64,000 bases of DNA from Dielma sp000508965 (GTDB taxonomy: Bacteria > Bacillota_I > Bacilli_A > Erysipelotrichales > Erysipelotrichaceae): NCBI GenBank assembly GCA_000508965.1, contig BAHV02000012.1, positions 124,001-188,000 on the forward strand, read 5' to 3'. The position numbers and the translations under genes were made by a program. Positions 40,833 through 48,920 of this stretch are shown piece by piece; position 1 is the first letter of the stretch, and the number at the start of each line of letters is the position of its first letter. The notes below the pieces were generated by a model that saw nothing but the letters and a program-made list of their open reading frames with translations, had not been told where the DNA came from and made no database searches.

Positions 40833-41809
40833 GAAAACACCTTCCTTAACAAAGATTGTTTGATAATTGGATAGCTTTGCGTCTTGCTTGCTTGACCACT
40901 GCTGACCATGACAGTGACTGTATTCTTATCGATAGTGGTTACGATTTTAAAGGGCTGCTGTTCACTTTTGGCAACAAGAAAGACAAACGGCTCAGCTACA
41001 CTGAATTCAATTCCCTGCGTTTTGTACAGTCCCTGATCAAGAATTACATATTCCTGATATTGTTCAAAAAAAGCTTCATGCTTTGCTTTATGCAGTTCAA
41101 AATATTCACTTTCGCGAAAACTGACAACAATACTTTCACTATCCCCTATCTGAGCACTGGTCACTAAGGTTTTCCCCGAGTTCATCGTATATCCGGTTTT
41201 GCCGCCGTTACATGCATCATATTCCGCAAGCAGACGATTTTTATTTTTCCAGACACCCAGCTCGCCATGATAATTCTGCGTACCGGCGATTTTTCTGAAC
41301 ACATCATTTGCCATCGCCGCTTTCATGCATAAGGCCATATCATAACAAGTCGAAAGATTTCCGCCGTCTTCTTCATCTAAACCGCTGGGATTGCGGAACA
41401 CGCTGTCCTTCATGCCTAATTCAGTGGCTTTCTCATTCATCATGTCAACAAAGGCCGCCACATTGCCGCCTACATGCTCAGCCAGCGCGTAAGCTGCATC
41501 ATTGCCGCTTCTAAGCATCAAGCCATGAAGCAGTGTAATCAAGGTCACCTGCTGTCCCTCCTTTAAATAAATGGAACTGCCGACCTGATGGCAGGCATCA
41601 TAGCTGATGGTAACGATCTCATTGAGCTCACTGTGTTCCAAAACCACCAGCGCCGTCATGATTTTGCTGATAGATGCTACACTTTGTACATCATGGCTGT
41701 CCTTTTCTTCAATCACACTGCCATCTGAACTAATCACTACATAGCTGGCCCGAACAGACATCGGTGCCAGTAAATTCAATGCTAATAGCAACAGCAGACA
41801 TTTTTTCAT
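40829..41809 (-). CDS. dacB: D-alanyl-D-alanine carboxypeptidase (DacB-like, sporulation context)
   Basis: A 326-residue S11 peptidase. The signal peptide is residues about 1-20 (MKKCLLLLLALNLLAPMSVRA). Catalytic motifs are SxxK in SVASISKIMTAL (about 50), SGN in LMLRSGNDAAYALAE and KTG in NGGKTGYTMNSGKT; a C-terminal beta domain follows (about 250-326). It trims the terminal D-Ala of peptidoglycan stem peptides. Its position before spmA-spmB points to DacB, which controls cortex cross-linking. AAGGGTG precedes ATG 41809. Confidence 0.9.
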   Translation of the reverse strand: MKKCLLLLLALNLLAPMSVRASYVVISSDGSVIEEKDSHDVQSVASISKIMTALVVLEHSELNEIVTISYDACHQVGSSIYLKEGQQVTLITLLHGLMLRSGNDAAYALAEHVGGNVAAFVDMMNEKATELGMKDSVFRNPSGLDEEDGGNLSTCYDMALCMKAAMANDVFRKIAGTQNYHGELGVWKNKNRLLAEYDACNGGKTGYTMNSGKTLVTSAQIGDSESIVVSFRESEYFELHKAKHEAFFEQYQEYVILDQGLYKTQGIEFSVAEPFVFLVAKSEQQPFKIVTTIDKNTVTVMVSSGQASKTQSYPIIKQSLLRKVFS

Positions 41810-41855
41810 AAGCTTCACCCTTATCATTGTATGCAGCAGCAACACATTTCAGACA

Positions 41856-41880
41856 AGAAAAAAATCAGCCGAAGCTGATT
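41856..41880 (-). terminator. Terminator after the HD-domain gene
   Basis: On the minus strand AATCAGC/GCTGATT with a UUCG tetraloop and a T tract. It overlaps the HD gene stop and separates scpA-scpB-HD from the dac-spm genes. Confidence 0.88.
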
Positions 41881-42511
41881 ATTCAAAAAAAGAGCGATCA
41901 ATTTGTTCCAAAAGCTTTTCATTATAAGCTTTTAATAGTGTCAGCTGTTCATGAAACAGCGTTTTAGCACACGCACTTTCACCCATGCCTTCCTCAAGCA
42001 TTTTATTCACATTCGCTAAACGCCAGACAATCCGATCCCGCATAGCCGGCATTGATTTAAATGTGCTCATTTCATACAAAAACGTTTCTGCAATCCGATA
42101 AGCCCCCAGCCGATCAATGTTATCACAGTCACTCAAGGCATCTGCCTCACGGATATGTGAATAATTACCCGGACATTGATCATCGACATGCATGGCAATA
42201 CAATACAGAATATCATGCTGCTGCTTTTCACTTAAGGCTAAAGTTTTCAAAAAAGGCTGTACCAGCGCGGCGGATACCCGGCCATGGTCAATCTCTTTTT
42301 CAGCGTCAAATTTGCCATAGTCATGCAGCAAGCATGCCAACGGCAGCACATCATTATCATAAGCTTCAGCCGCACACAGCTTTAAACCAAGCTGATACAC
42401 CCTCAGTGAATGTTCATACCGATAATTCAGATCAAGAATATCCAGCTGTTCAAAGGAATATAAATGCGCTTTCAGAAAGTCATGCGCCTTCCTTAGATTA
42501 TTTTTATTCAT
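41879..42511 (-). CDS. HD-domain phosphohydrolase-like protein
   Basis: A 210-residue protein with metal-binding HD residues: RYEHSLRVYQLG (first His), ACLLHDYGKF (HD pair, about residue 60) and later CIAMHVDD plus DALSDCDNID. The pattern is that of small HD hydrolases acting on nucleotides or tRNA ends; the substrate is not visible. Its start overlaps the scpB stop (ATGAATAA), so it is coupled to scpA-scpB, in the place held by unrelated ypuI in Bacillus. Confidence 0.8.
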   Translation of the reverse strand: MNKNNLRKAHDFLKAHLYSFEQLDILDLNYRYEHSLRVYQLGLKLCAAEAYDNDVLPLACLLHDYGKFDAEKEIDHGRVSAALVQPFLKTLALSEKQQHDILYCIAMHVDDQCPGNYSHIREADALSDCDNIDRLGAYRIAETFLYEMSTFKSMPAMRDRIVWRLANVNKMLEEGMGESACAKTLFHEQLTLLKAYNEKLLEQIDRSFFE

Positions 42512-43043
42512 TGAATAATTCCTCATCCATATTCTGTTCAATTACCGGCAGATCCGGCAATTCATTCAAACTCTTTAATTTAAAAGCATCCATGAACTCT
42601 TCAGTAACCTCATAAAGAAAAGGTCTGCCCGGTGCGTCGGTACGTCCGCATTCTTTAATGAGCGAGCGAGCCAGCAGCTTACGGATCATCATATCACAGC
42701 TGACCCCCCTGATTTCTTCAATCTCAACTCGAGTGATTGGCTGCTTATAAGCAATGATTGCCAAAGTTTCCATCGCAGCCTGAGATAAGGTTCCCATCTT
42801 GGTCGAAGAAAATAATTTCTCCGCATAAGGATGAATCTTCTCCTTGGAGATAAACTTATAACAGCCGCCAAAGCATACAAGCTCAATGCCGTGCTGATCC
42901 TCAAGATAATCTTTCATCATTTCATCAAGCAGAAGCTGTACCTCATTTTCACTGCATTCACAGCTTTCCTTCAGCTGTTCAACCGTCAATCCCTCATCGC
43001 CGCTTAAAAAGAGCAGTCCCTCGATGACCGGCTTTAATTCCAT
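42504..43043 (-). CDS. scpB: Segregation and condensation protein ScpB
   Basis: A 179-residue protein made of two winged-helix domains, with motifs VIEGLLFLSGDEGL, GTLSQAAMETLAIIAYKQPITRVEIEEIRGV and FLYEVTEEFMDAFKL. It binds ScpA and SMC in the condensin complex. ATG 43043 is chosen since AAGGAG lies nine bases upstream; an earlier ATG at 43052 is too close to that site. It overlaps the scpA stop. Confidence 0.94.
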   Translation of the reverse strand: MELKPVIEGLLFLSGDEGLTVEQLKESCECSENEVQLLLDEMMKDYLEDQHGIELVCFGGCYKFISKEKIHPYAEKLFSSTKMGTLSQAAMETLAIIAYKQPITRVEIEEIRGVSCDMMIRKLLARSLIKECGRTDAPGRPFLYEVTEEFMDAFKLKSLNELPDLPVIEQNMDEELFNE

Positions 43044-43044
43044 C

Positions 43045-43773
43045 TTATTCATCTCCTTTAATGATCCAGATCGTATCATCGTCATCAACCGCATAGTTGA
43101 TCTCCCCATGCTTGATCAGATCCAACACTGACAGAAAGGTTACGATCACCATATGCAGATCCGTACAATCCCCGCATAATGTTTCAAAATTCATTTTACC
43201 GCTCCAAAACCTCAGACGATCCTGAATCTGCACGACACGCTCATCCAGTGATAATTCCTTAATCGTCATCCTTGTCTGCTGAGGACGCTGCAAAAATGAA
43301 CGGCGGATGATTTTATTCATCGCCTTCACTAAATCATAAGGATTCCCCTGAAGTTCTTCTTCTTTTACTAAAGTGATCCACTGATTTGTTTCTTCACTGG
43401 GCGGTTTTGTATAAGACATCTGACGCTGATTATAATAATCTTCAAATGTCTGACAGACCTCTTTATAGCGCTGATATTCAAGCAGCCGCGCTACCAGCTT
43501 ATCGCGTTGATCTTCTTCAAATTCCTCTTCAATCAATACTTTTTCACGAGGCAGCAGCTTTTTGCTTTTATATTCAATCAAGCCCGCCAGCTCCGATAAA
43601 TATTCACTGGCTATTTCAAGATGATAGGCTTCCATCGCATTCAGATAAGTCAGATATTGTTCAGTTAATATATCCATATCCAGATCAAAAAGATCCAATT
43701 TATTTTCCTTGATCAGATGCAGCATCAAATCAAGCGGTCCCTCAAAGGAATGGGTCGTTACTTCAAATGCCAT
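43045..43773 (-). CDS. scpA: Segregation and condensation protein ScpA
   Basis: A 242-residue kleisin. The N-terminal helical domain starts FEGPLDLMLHLIKENKLDLFDLDM, with YLSELAGLIEYKSKKLLP following, and the C-terminal winged helix includes VVTFLSVLDLIKHG (about 213-226). It bridges the SMC heads during chromosome condensation and segregation. AGAGGTGA precedes the start. It heads the scpA-scpB-HD operon. Confidence 0.94.
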   Translation of the reverse strand: MAFEVTTHSFEGPLDLMLHLIKENKLDLFDLDMDILTEQYLTYLNAMEAYHLEIASEYLSELAGLIEYKSKKLLPREKVLIEEEFEEDQRDKLVARLLEYQRYKEVCQTFEDYYNQRQMSYTKPPSEETNQWITLVKEEELQGNPYDLVKAMNKIIRRSFLQRPQQTRMTIKELSLDERVVQIQDRLRFWSGKMNFETLCGDCTDLHMVIVTFLSVLDLIKHGEINYAVDDDDTIWIIKGDE

Positions 43774-43792
43774 GGAATCACCTCTAGGGGTA

Positions 43793-43798
43793 ATTATA
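43793..43798 (-). promoter_or_regulatory. -10 element of the scpA operon
   Basis: Minus-strand TATAAT, with no good -35; the Shine-Dalgarno AGAGGTGA starts seven bases later. Confidence 0.45.
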
Positions 43799-43878
43799 AC
43801 AAAAATCACTTCTGAAATAAAGAATTTATCATTAAATCAAAGCCTCTGTCCACTTATGCATGCTATTTGACAGTCTCT

Positions 43879-44895
43879 TTAAATTAATCGCATATATAAC
43901 AGTGGATAGGGATTCCCCTGCTCATCGCACTCACTGCGCTTATAAATTTGAAATCCCATGTGTTCATAGAATCTAACAGCCTGAGGATTTTGTTCATTCA
44001 CTGTCAGTTCATTTACAGAATAGTAATCAATGCCAAACTGAAGCAGTCTTTTGCCAATTCCTTTTTCACGCTCTTCATTTAAGATAAACAGCATTTCAAG
44101 CCGATTTTCCGCAATACCCATAAAGGCTATAGGAGAATTACGATCATTCATCATCACGATGAGATGCGGCACGGTATTCAGTGCCTGAGGAACATATTCT
44201 TTAATCTTTAATATTTCAGCAGCCGATAAAAATAAGTGAGTGGCTGTCACTGAGTCTTCCCAAACAGCTGTAAGCTGTTCAATCAATAAATCACTGCGAT
44301 CTATAATTTCAACGATTTTCATCCTGTCTCCTTTTTCATTATTCATTGCCGCTTCTTTAGCTAATCGGGTATATTCAGATATAAAATTGGTTTTTGCCAT
44401 GGTATACCCATCACGGTCAAATTCATAAAGCTTCCATAGCTTCAGCTTTAATTGCTCATATTCTCTCGCGATCTCAATATGTTTATTCAGATAATCACAA
44501 AAGTATATTTCATCATGATCGCCGTTAAGCCTTAAATGAATATGAAAGACTCTTTCAGCAAACCCATGCTCAGTGTAACCTTTATTTAATGAAATTCGAT
44601 TTTCTGCTTCAGACATACAGGTATAGCCGTTCTTTATCAGCAAATGTTTAATCTGCTTCAGGTCGGCCGGTTCAGCCGCTTCAATCAAGATATCGATGAT
44701 CGGCTTAGCCCCTATTCCTTTAATCGCTGTAGAGCCGATATGATTGATGCTTAAGGCTAAATCAGGTAAAAGCTTTCTCAGTAACTGCCTTTCCTCTTCA
44801 TACCATGTCTGCCAGCATGGCTGATAAGCACTCAGTGAGATCGGAAATAAGTGCCACAATTCTTCTAGGTTCATATCGGATAGTTTTTTTGTCAT
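43879..44895 (-). CDS. GrpB/UPF0157-GNAT fusion protein
   Basis: A 338-residue protein with two domains. Residues about 20-185 match the GrpB (UPF0157) nucleotidyltransferase-like family (HIGSTAIKGIGAKPIIDILIE; NFISEYTRLAKEAA at its end). Residues about 192-338 form a GNAT acetyltransferase (FILNEEREKGIGKRLLQFGID acetyl-CoA loop; NEQNPQAVRFYEHMGF). At the junction the mRNA carries AAAGGAGACAGG before the ATG at 44322, so the GNAT domain may also be made alone. ATG 44895 has GGAGG upstream. Substrates are unknown. Confidence 0.85.
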   Translation of the reverse strand: MTKKLSDMNLEELWHLFPISLSAYQPCWQTWYEEERQLLRKLLPDLALSINHIGSTAIKGIGAKPIIDILIEAAEPADLKQIKHLLIKNGYTCMSEAENRISLNKGYTEHGFAERVFHIHLRLNGDHDEIYFCDYLNKHIEIAREYEQLKLKLWKLYEFDRDGYTMAKTNFISEYTRLAKEAAMNNEKGDRMKIVEIIDRSDLLIEQLTAVWEDSVTATHLFLSAAEILKIKEYVPQALNTVPHLIVMMNDRNSPIAFMGIAENRLEMLFILNEEREKGIGKRLLQFGIDYYSVNELTVNEQNPQAVRFYEHMGFQIYKRSECDEQGNPYPLLYMRLI

Positions 44896-44943
44896 AAATG
44901 CCTCCGTCAAGTTAATAAGCATTTCCATTATATCCGATGAAAA

Positions 44944-44980
44944 GAAAAAAAGCGAAATTATTCAATCGATTACTTCGCTT
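44944..44980 (-). terminator. Terminator of the spoIIA-spoVA operon
   Basis: On the minus strand AAGCGAA/TTCGCTT with a 17-base loop and seven T; the stem begins in the last codons of spoVAF. Confidence 0.75.
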
Positions 44981-46337
44981 TCATCTGATCATTTTGTTTT
45001 TTAGTTGAGTGGATCAATGAGCCAAACAGCAGACGGCGCATCTCCTTGAAGGAAAAAGGAATTAAAGGATAAAGATAGGGATACTTAATTGTATCGGTCG
45101 ATAACAGCAATAAGAAATGTGCGATAATGCCGATACAGAATCCAGGTATCTTAAAGAACAATGTCATTAGATTCAGACAGATACGGGAAAATTTATTTGC
45201 AAGTGAAATTTCATAACCAGGGGTTAAGAAGTTACCGAGATTGCTGATGGCGATCATAATCAGAACTTCTTTTGTATAAGCACCAAATTCAATCCCAAAA
45301 TCACCAAGCACAAAGACAACAAGAAAACCCATAATGCCGGAAAGCATATTGGGAGCATGGATCAATGACTGACGAATCCATTCAACGACCAGCTCAGCAA
45401 ATAGGATTTGAAAGCCGAATTCAAACGGATGCACGCCCTGTACCGGCAGATTCAGCATTGTTGGATTTTCGCTGACCCGCAGGGCAATCCATAAGGGCAT
45501 CAGATAGATCGATAAGAAGATGCCGATGTAGCGTGACAGCCGGGTGCAGAAAGCCAGCAGCGGTGTCTGGGTGTATTCCTCTGCCTGCTGGATCTGTTCA
45601 AAGAAAGTGGTTGGCAGCAAAATGGCGGAAGGTATCGTGTCTACCAATACGACTAAACTTCCCTGCAGCAGATGCAAGGCGCATAGATCAGGACGTTCAG
45701 TATAGCGCACATGGGGATAAGGATTCAATGTTTTGCCATACAGTGCTTCTACCAGATTGCGGTCATTGTAGATTTCAACCTGACTGTTTGCCTGCAGGCG
45801 ATGCTTGAAATCATCAAGCACATCCTGATCAACGATCCCACGCATGTAGACAAGGGCTAAATCCGTTTTGGTCAGCTTGCCTTCCTTATCCAGCTCCACC
45901 ACCAACCGTTCATCGCGGATACGGCGGCGGATCAAGCCGACATTCTGAATTATATTCTCTACAAAGGCATCATTCGAACCGCGGATGCTTTTTTCATTTT
46001 CCGGTGCATGCACTGAACGGGTCGGATAACCGCGGGTCTCAACGCTGTAATAAGCCGGATCATGATCGAGAAGTACGACACATTGACCGCTTAAAATCTG
46101 AGTGATCGCTGCCTGTTCATCTAAAAGGGCACTGACGGAACCATTAAAAAAGGTTAAAGGGTCCTCCTTAGGACTTTGTGTAAAGCCTTGAATCAATGCA
46201 TTGACAGCACTCTGAGCGGACAAGCTGGATAAGAAAATCATACTGATTGTACGGCCATGCAGTTCATAGGTGGTAAAGGATACATCAAAGGATGCGGAAA
46301 GCTTTTGTCTGATGGATGCCAGACGTGCTTCGTTCAT
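44970..46337 (-). CDS. spoVAF: Stage V sporulation protein AF (GerA-family)
   Basis: A 455-residue GerABKA-family membrane protein. A cytosolic N-terminal part (about 1-245, with GSNDAFVENIIQNVGLIRRRI, the family hallmark) is followed by about five TM helices (from about 275) with NLPVQGVHPFEFGFQILFAELVVEWIR and NFLTPGYEISLANK. SpoVAF works with germinant receptors and the SpoVA channel in the spore inner membrane to speed DPA release. It overlaps spoVAE by 4 bases. Confidence 0.93.
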   Translation of the reverse strand: MNEARLASIRQKLSASFDVSFTTYELHGRTISMIFLSSLSAQSAVNALIQGFTQSPKEDPLTFFNGSVSALLDEQAAITQILSGQCVVLLDHDPAYYSVETRGYPTRSVHAPENEKSIRGSNDAFVENIIQNVGLIRRRIRDERLVVELDKEGKLTKTDLALVYMRGIVDQDVLDDFKHRLQANSQVEIYNDRNLVEALYGKTLNPYPHVRYTERPDLCALHLLQGSLVVLVDTIPSAILLPTTFFEQIQQAEEYTQTPLLAFCTRLSRYIGIFLSIYLMPLWIALRVSENPTMLNLPVQGVHPFEFGFQILFAELVVEWIRQSLIHAPNMLSGIMGFLVVFVLGDFGIEFGAYTKEVLIMIAISNLGNFLTPGYEISLANKFSRICLNLMTLFFKIPGFCIGIIAHFLLLLSTDTIKYPYLYPLIPFSFKEMRRLLFGSLIHSTKKQNDQMKAK

Positions 46338-46684
46338 GATTTAGGTTTAAAGAGGATTGCGACAATAAAAGCCATGAAGATCGCGAAGGCAATACCGGCG
46401 CTGCATTTATCAAACACACCGGTAATCAGACCCAGCCATCCATCCTCCATTGCACCGGCAAAGGAACCATGAGCCAAAGAATGACCAAAGCTGGTAATCG
46501 GCAGTGAGGCTCCGACACTTGCCCAATCGACAAGCTTATCATAAATATTAAAGCTTTCCAAAAACGCTCCCAGTACGACAAATAACGAGGTTATGTGACC
46601 GGGTGTCAGCTTGGTATTATCATAGATCAGCTGACCGGCAAGACAGAGCGTGCCGCACGTTAAAAACGCATAGATGTAAACCAT
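46334..46684 (-). CDS. spoVAE: Stage V sporulation protein AE
   Basis: A 116-residue membrane protein with four hydrophobic segments, similar in pattern to SpoVAC (IYDKLVDWASVGASLPITSFGHSLAHG and EDGWLGLITGVF). It corresponds to SpoVAEb, part of the DPA channel in the spore inner membrane. Its start touches the end of spoVAD (1-base overlap). Confidence 0.93.
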   Translation of the reverse strand: MVYIYAFLTCGTLCLAGQLIYDNTKLTPGHITSLFVVLGAFLESFNIYDKLVDWASVGASLPITSFGHSLAHGSFAGAMEDGWLGLITGVFDKCSAGIAFAIFMAFIVAILFKPKS

Positions 46685-47679
46685 TAAGCATCCTTCCTTT
46701 CAAAGCAGACCGCATGAGCGACACAAGGAATCGCTTCCTTCTGCGCTAAAATTACCGGTGTCAGCAAAGCGCCGGTCGCAATCAATAGAATACGCTTCAT
46801 CTGATTCGTCCGCAGCAGATCAAACAGCTTACTGACCGTTACAACCATTGAACAAGCACAGCCTGAACCGCCGCAGAAGATTGGCTGATTGTTGACATCA
46901 TAGATCATCAGACCGCAGTCATTCAGCTTATTGTCAAGCTGAAAACGCTGTTTCAGACATAAATCGCTCAGCATCGCATAACCCAGCTTGGATAAGTCTC
47001 CGGTTACGACAAGATCATAATCGTCAAAAGTACGATTCATATCCTTAAAATGTGTCATCAGCGTATCATAGGCGGCAGGTACCATGGCACGGCCCATATC
47101 ATTGGCATCACTGAAATTCCAATCGATTACCTGACCGATCGTAAAAGCAGTCACCGCGATGGCTGCCGGCTTACTGCCAAGCACCACCGCTCCGGCACCG
47201 GTAACCGTCGAAGTTGTCGTTTCCTTTTTCTGCGTGCCATATTCATTGGGATAACGGAACTGCCTTTCTGCTGTTGCTGTATGGGATGAAGTAAATGCGA
47301 GCACATGCTTCATTTGTAAATGCTCAACAGCGATTGCCGCGTGCCCCATCGCCAAAGCCGAAGTGGAACAAGCTCCGTATAAGCTGACAAAAGGAACCTT
47401 AAGATCCTTCGCAAAGTAATTAGAAGACGCACATTGATTGATTAAATCCCCACCATATGCCAATGCAATGTCATGGGTTGTCAGCTTTCCCTTTTTTAAA
47501 GTATCGCTGACCGCTTCCTTGATCAGACGCCGTTCAGCTTTTTCAAAGGTTGACTCCTCACAATAGTTATCATTAAAAGCATTAGTAAAATATTCTCCCA
47601 ATGGGCCTGCCTTTTCCAGCGGGCCTACCGCGCAGCCGCTGCTTTGCACATATACATTTTTAAATTGCAGCGTCGTCAT
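46684..47679 (-). CDS. spoVAD: Stage V sporulation protein AD (thiolase-fold)
   Basis: A 331-residue protein with a thiolase/KAS III-like fold: GPLGEYFTNAFNDNYCEESTFEKAE near the start, SLYGACSTSALAMGHAA where thiolases hold the active Cys, and GGSGCACSMVV. SpoVAD binds dipicolinic acid on the outer side of the spore inner membrane and helps in its uptake. It overlaps spoVAC by 4 bases. Confidence 0.96.
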   Translation of the reverse strand: MTTLQFKNVYVQSSGCAVGPLEKAGPLGEYFTNAFNDNYCEESTFEKAERRLIKEAVSDTLKKGKLTTHDIALAYGGDLINQCASSNYFAKDLKVPFVSLYGACSTSALAMGHAAIAVEHLQMKHVLAFTSSHTATAERQFRYPNEYGTQKKETTTSTVTGAGAVVLGSKPAAIAVTAFTIGQVIDWNFSDANDMGRAMVPAAYDTLMTHFKDMNRTFDDYDLVVTGDLSKLGYAMLSDLCLKQRFQLDNKLNDCGLMIYDVNNQPIFCGGSGCACSMVVTVSKLFDLLRTNQMKRILLIATGALLTPVILAQKEAIPCVAHAVCFERKDA

Positions 47680-48116
47680 AATAAGCTCACCCCATAGCGG
47701 ATCGCGCTGAATACAATTGCTGCCACAATTCCATAAGTCAGCACCGAGCCGGCAAGCTTAAACATATTGGAACCGATGCCCATGATCAAACCTTCACTCT
47801 TACTTTCCAGCGCCTCAGAAGCCAATGAATTGGCAAAACCGCTGATCGGAATAAATAAACCCGCGCCCACCCATTGCGCCAGATTGTCATAAATGCCTAA
47901 GCCGGTGCATAAAGCGGTAATCAAGATGACGGCCAATACAACCACTGTTACGGATTCATCAGCCTTCATTTGGAATTGTTCAACTAAAAAATTGGCCGCA
48001 AACTGACCGATTACGGCAAGCAAGCCGCCAAACACAAATGCCAGCAGTGCATTGCGAAGCTTATGCCGCTTTGGCTCATGACGTTCAGCAACCTTTTTTA
48101 AATGGATTTCGTTCAT
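47676..48116 (-). CDS. spoVAC: Stage V sporulation protein AC
   Basis: A 146-residue membrane protein with four TM helices (about 22-42, 55-75, 83-100 and 120-140) and the motif GIYDNLAQWVGAGLFIPISGFANSLASEALESKSEG. In Bacillus SpoVAC is the mechanosensitive DPA channel subunit. ATG 48116 has AAGGAGG at ideal distance. That site is fully paired in a 9-bp hairpin if transcription starts further upstream. It follows sigF directly; spoVAA and spoVAB are missing. Confidence 0.95.
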   Translation of the reverse strand: MNEIHLKKVAERHEPKRHKLRNALLAFVFGGLLAVIGQFAANFLVEQFQMKADESVTVVVLAVILITALCTGLGIYDNLAQWVGAGLFIPISGFANSLASEALESKSEGLIMGIGSNMFKLAGSVLTYGIVAAIVFSAIRYGVSLL

Positions 48117-48123
48117 AAAAAAA

Positions 48124-48155
48124 CCTCCTTGTCCATAGTATGTGCAGACAAGGAG
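48124..48155 (-). promoter_or_regulatory. Hairpin masking the spoVAC ribosome-binding site
   Basis: On the minus strand CTCCTTGTC (48155-48147) pairs perfectly with GACAAGGAG (48133-48125) around a 13-base loop. The downstream arm includes most of AAGGAGG, the spoVAC site. Confidence 0.75.
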
Positions 48156-48165
48156 ATGCTTAAAC
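48136..48165 (-). promoter_or_regulatory. Sigma-G-like promoter candidate of spoVAC-AD-AE-AF
   Basis: On the minus strand GTTTA (48165-48161), 18 bases, CATACTA (48142-48136), compared with the sigma-G consensus GnATR and CATnnTA. The -10 lies in the hairpin loop, so transcripts starting here would lack the upstream arm. Confidence 0.5.
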
Positions 48166-48167
48166 AC

Positions 48168-48920
48168 TTAATCACTGACAAAACGTTCTTTCAGCTGTTT
48201 CAAAATTTTCTTCTCCAAACGGGAGACCTGTACCTGAGATATATTCAGCTTTCTGGCGATTTCATCCTGCTTCAGACCGCATTCATAACGATAATGAATC
48301 AACAGCTGATCTCGGGCATCTAAAGCTTTAATTTCTTTCTGCATCGCACAGCGCAGTGTAATATCACTAACCTCGCGGTCAGATATCTTATCCTCAAGAT
48401 ACAACGAATTGCCGTCTTTTTCATAGATCGGCTCATCTAAGGAATAGATAAACTGATTTGCGTCAAAAGCGAGCAATACATCACTGACATCATAGCCGCT
48501 GGCAGCAGCTATCTCACTATAAGTTGGTTCCCGGTTCAGTTTCTGAAACAATTCATCCTTGACCTTCACCATGACCAGAAAGCCTTCTTTCAGTGAGCGT
48601 GAGATGCGCATGGAACCGTCATCTCTAAAAAAACGTTTGATTTCACCAAAGATGATCGGCACTGCATAAGTAGAAAACTGAACATTCATTGAGAGATCAA
48701 AATTATTCAGCGCCTTCATCAATCCCACACAGCCGATTTGAAAAAGATCCTCACGGCTGATTTTCTTGGAAACAAAACGCTGAATGCATGAATAGACCAA
48801 CCCCTGATTTTTTTCCACAAAGGCTTCCTTAGCCGCCTCATTGCCCTCATGAGCCGCTTTGATCAGCGCTTCATTATCAAGCGTTGTCAGCGGATTTGTG
48901 GAGCTGTTTCTGGATAACAA
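48168..48920 (-). CDS. sigF: Forespore sigma factor F
   Basis: A 250-residue sporulation sigma factor (SpoIIAC). Region 2 shows LVYSCIQRF, DLFQIGCVGLMKALNNFDLSMNVQFSTYAVPIIFGEIKRFFRDDGSMRISRSLKE, and region 4.2 QDEIARKLNISQVQVSRLEKKILKQL. SigF is preferred over SigG because spoIIAA and spoIIAB come directly before it. The start is uncertain: TTG 48920 has GAAGG at good distance and gives a 44-base overlap with spoIIAB, while ATG 48953 has no ribosome-binding site. It directs early forespore transcription and is held inactive by SpoIIAB. Confidence 0.94.
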   Translation of the reverse strand: MLSRNSSTNPLTTLDNEALIKAAHEGNEAAKEAFVEKNQGLVYSCIQRFVSKKISREDLFQIGCVGLMKALNNFDLSMNVQFSTYAVPIIFGEIKRFFRDDGSMRISRSLKEGFLVMVKVKDELFQKLNREPTYSEIAAASGYDVSDVLLAFDANQFIYSLDEPIYEKDGNSLYLEDKISDREVSDITLRCAMQKEIKALDARDQLLIHYRYECGLKQDEIARKLNISQVQVSRLEKKILKQLKERFVSD

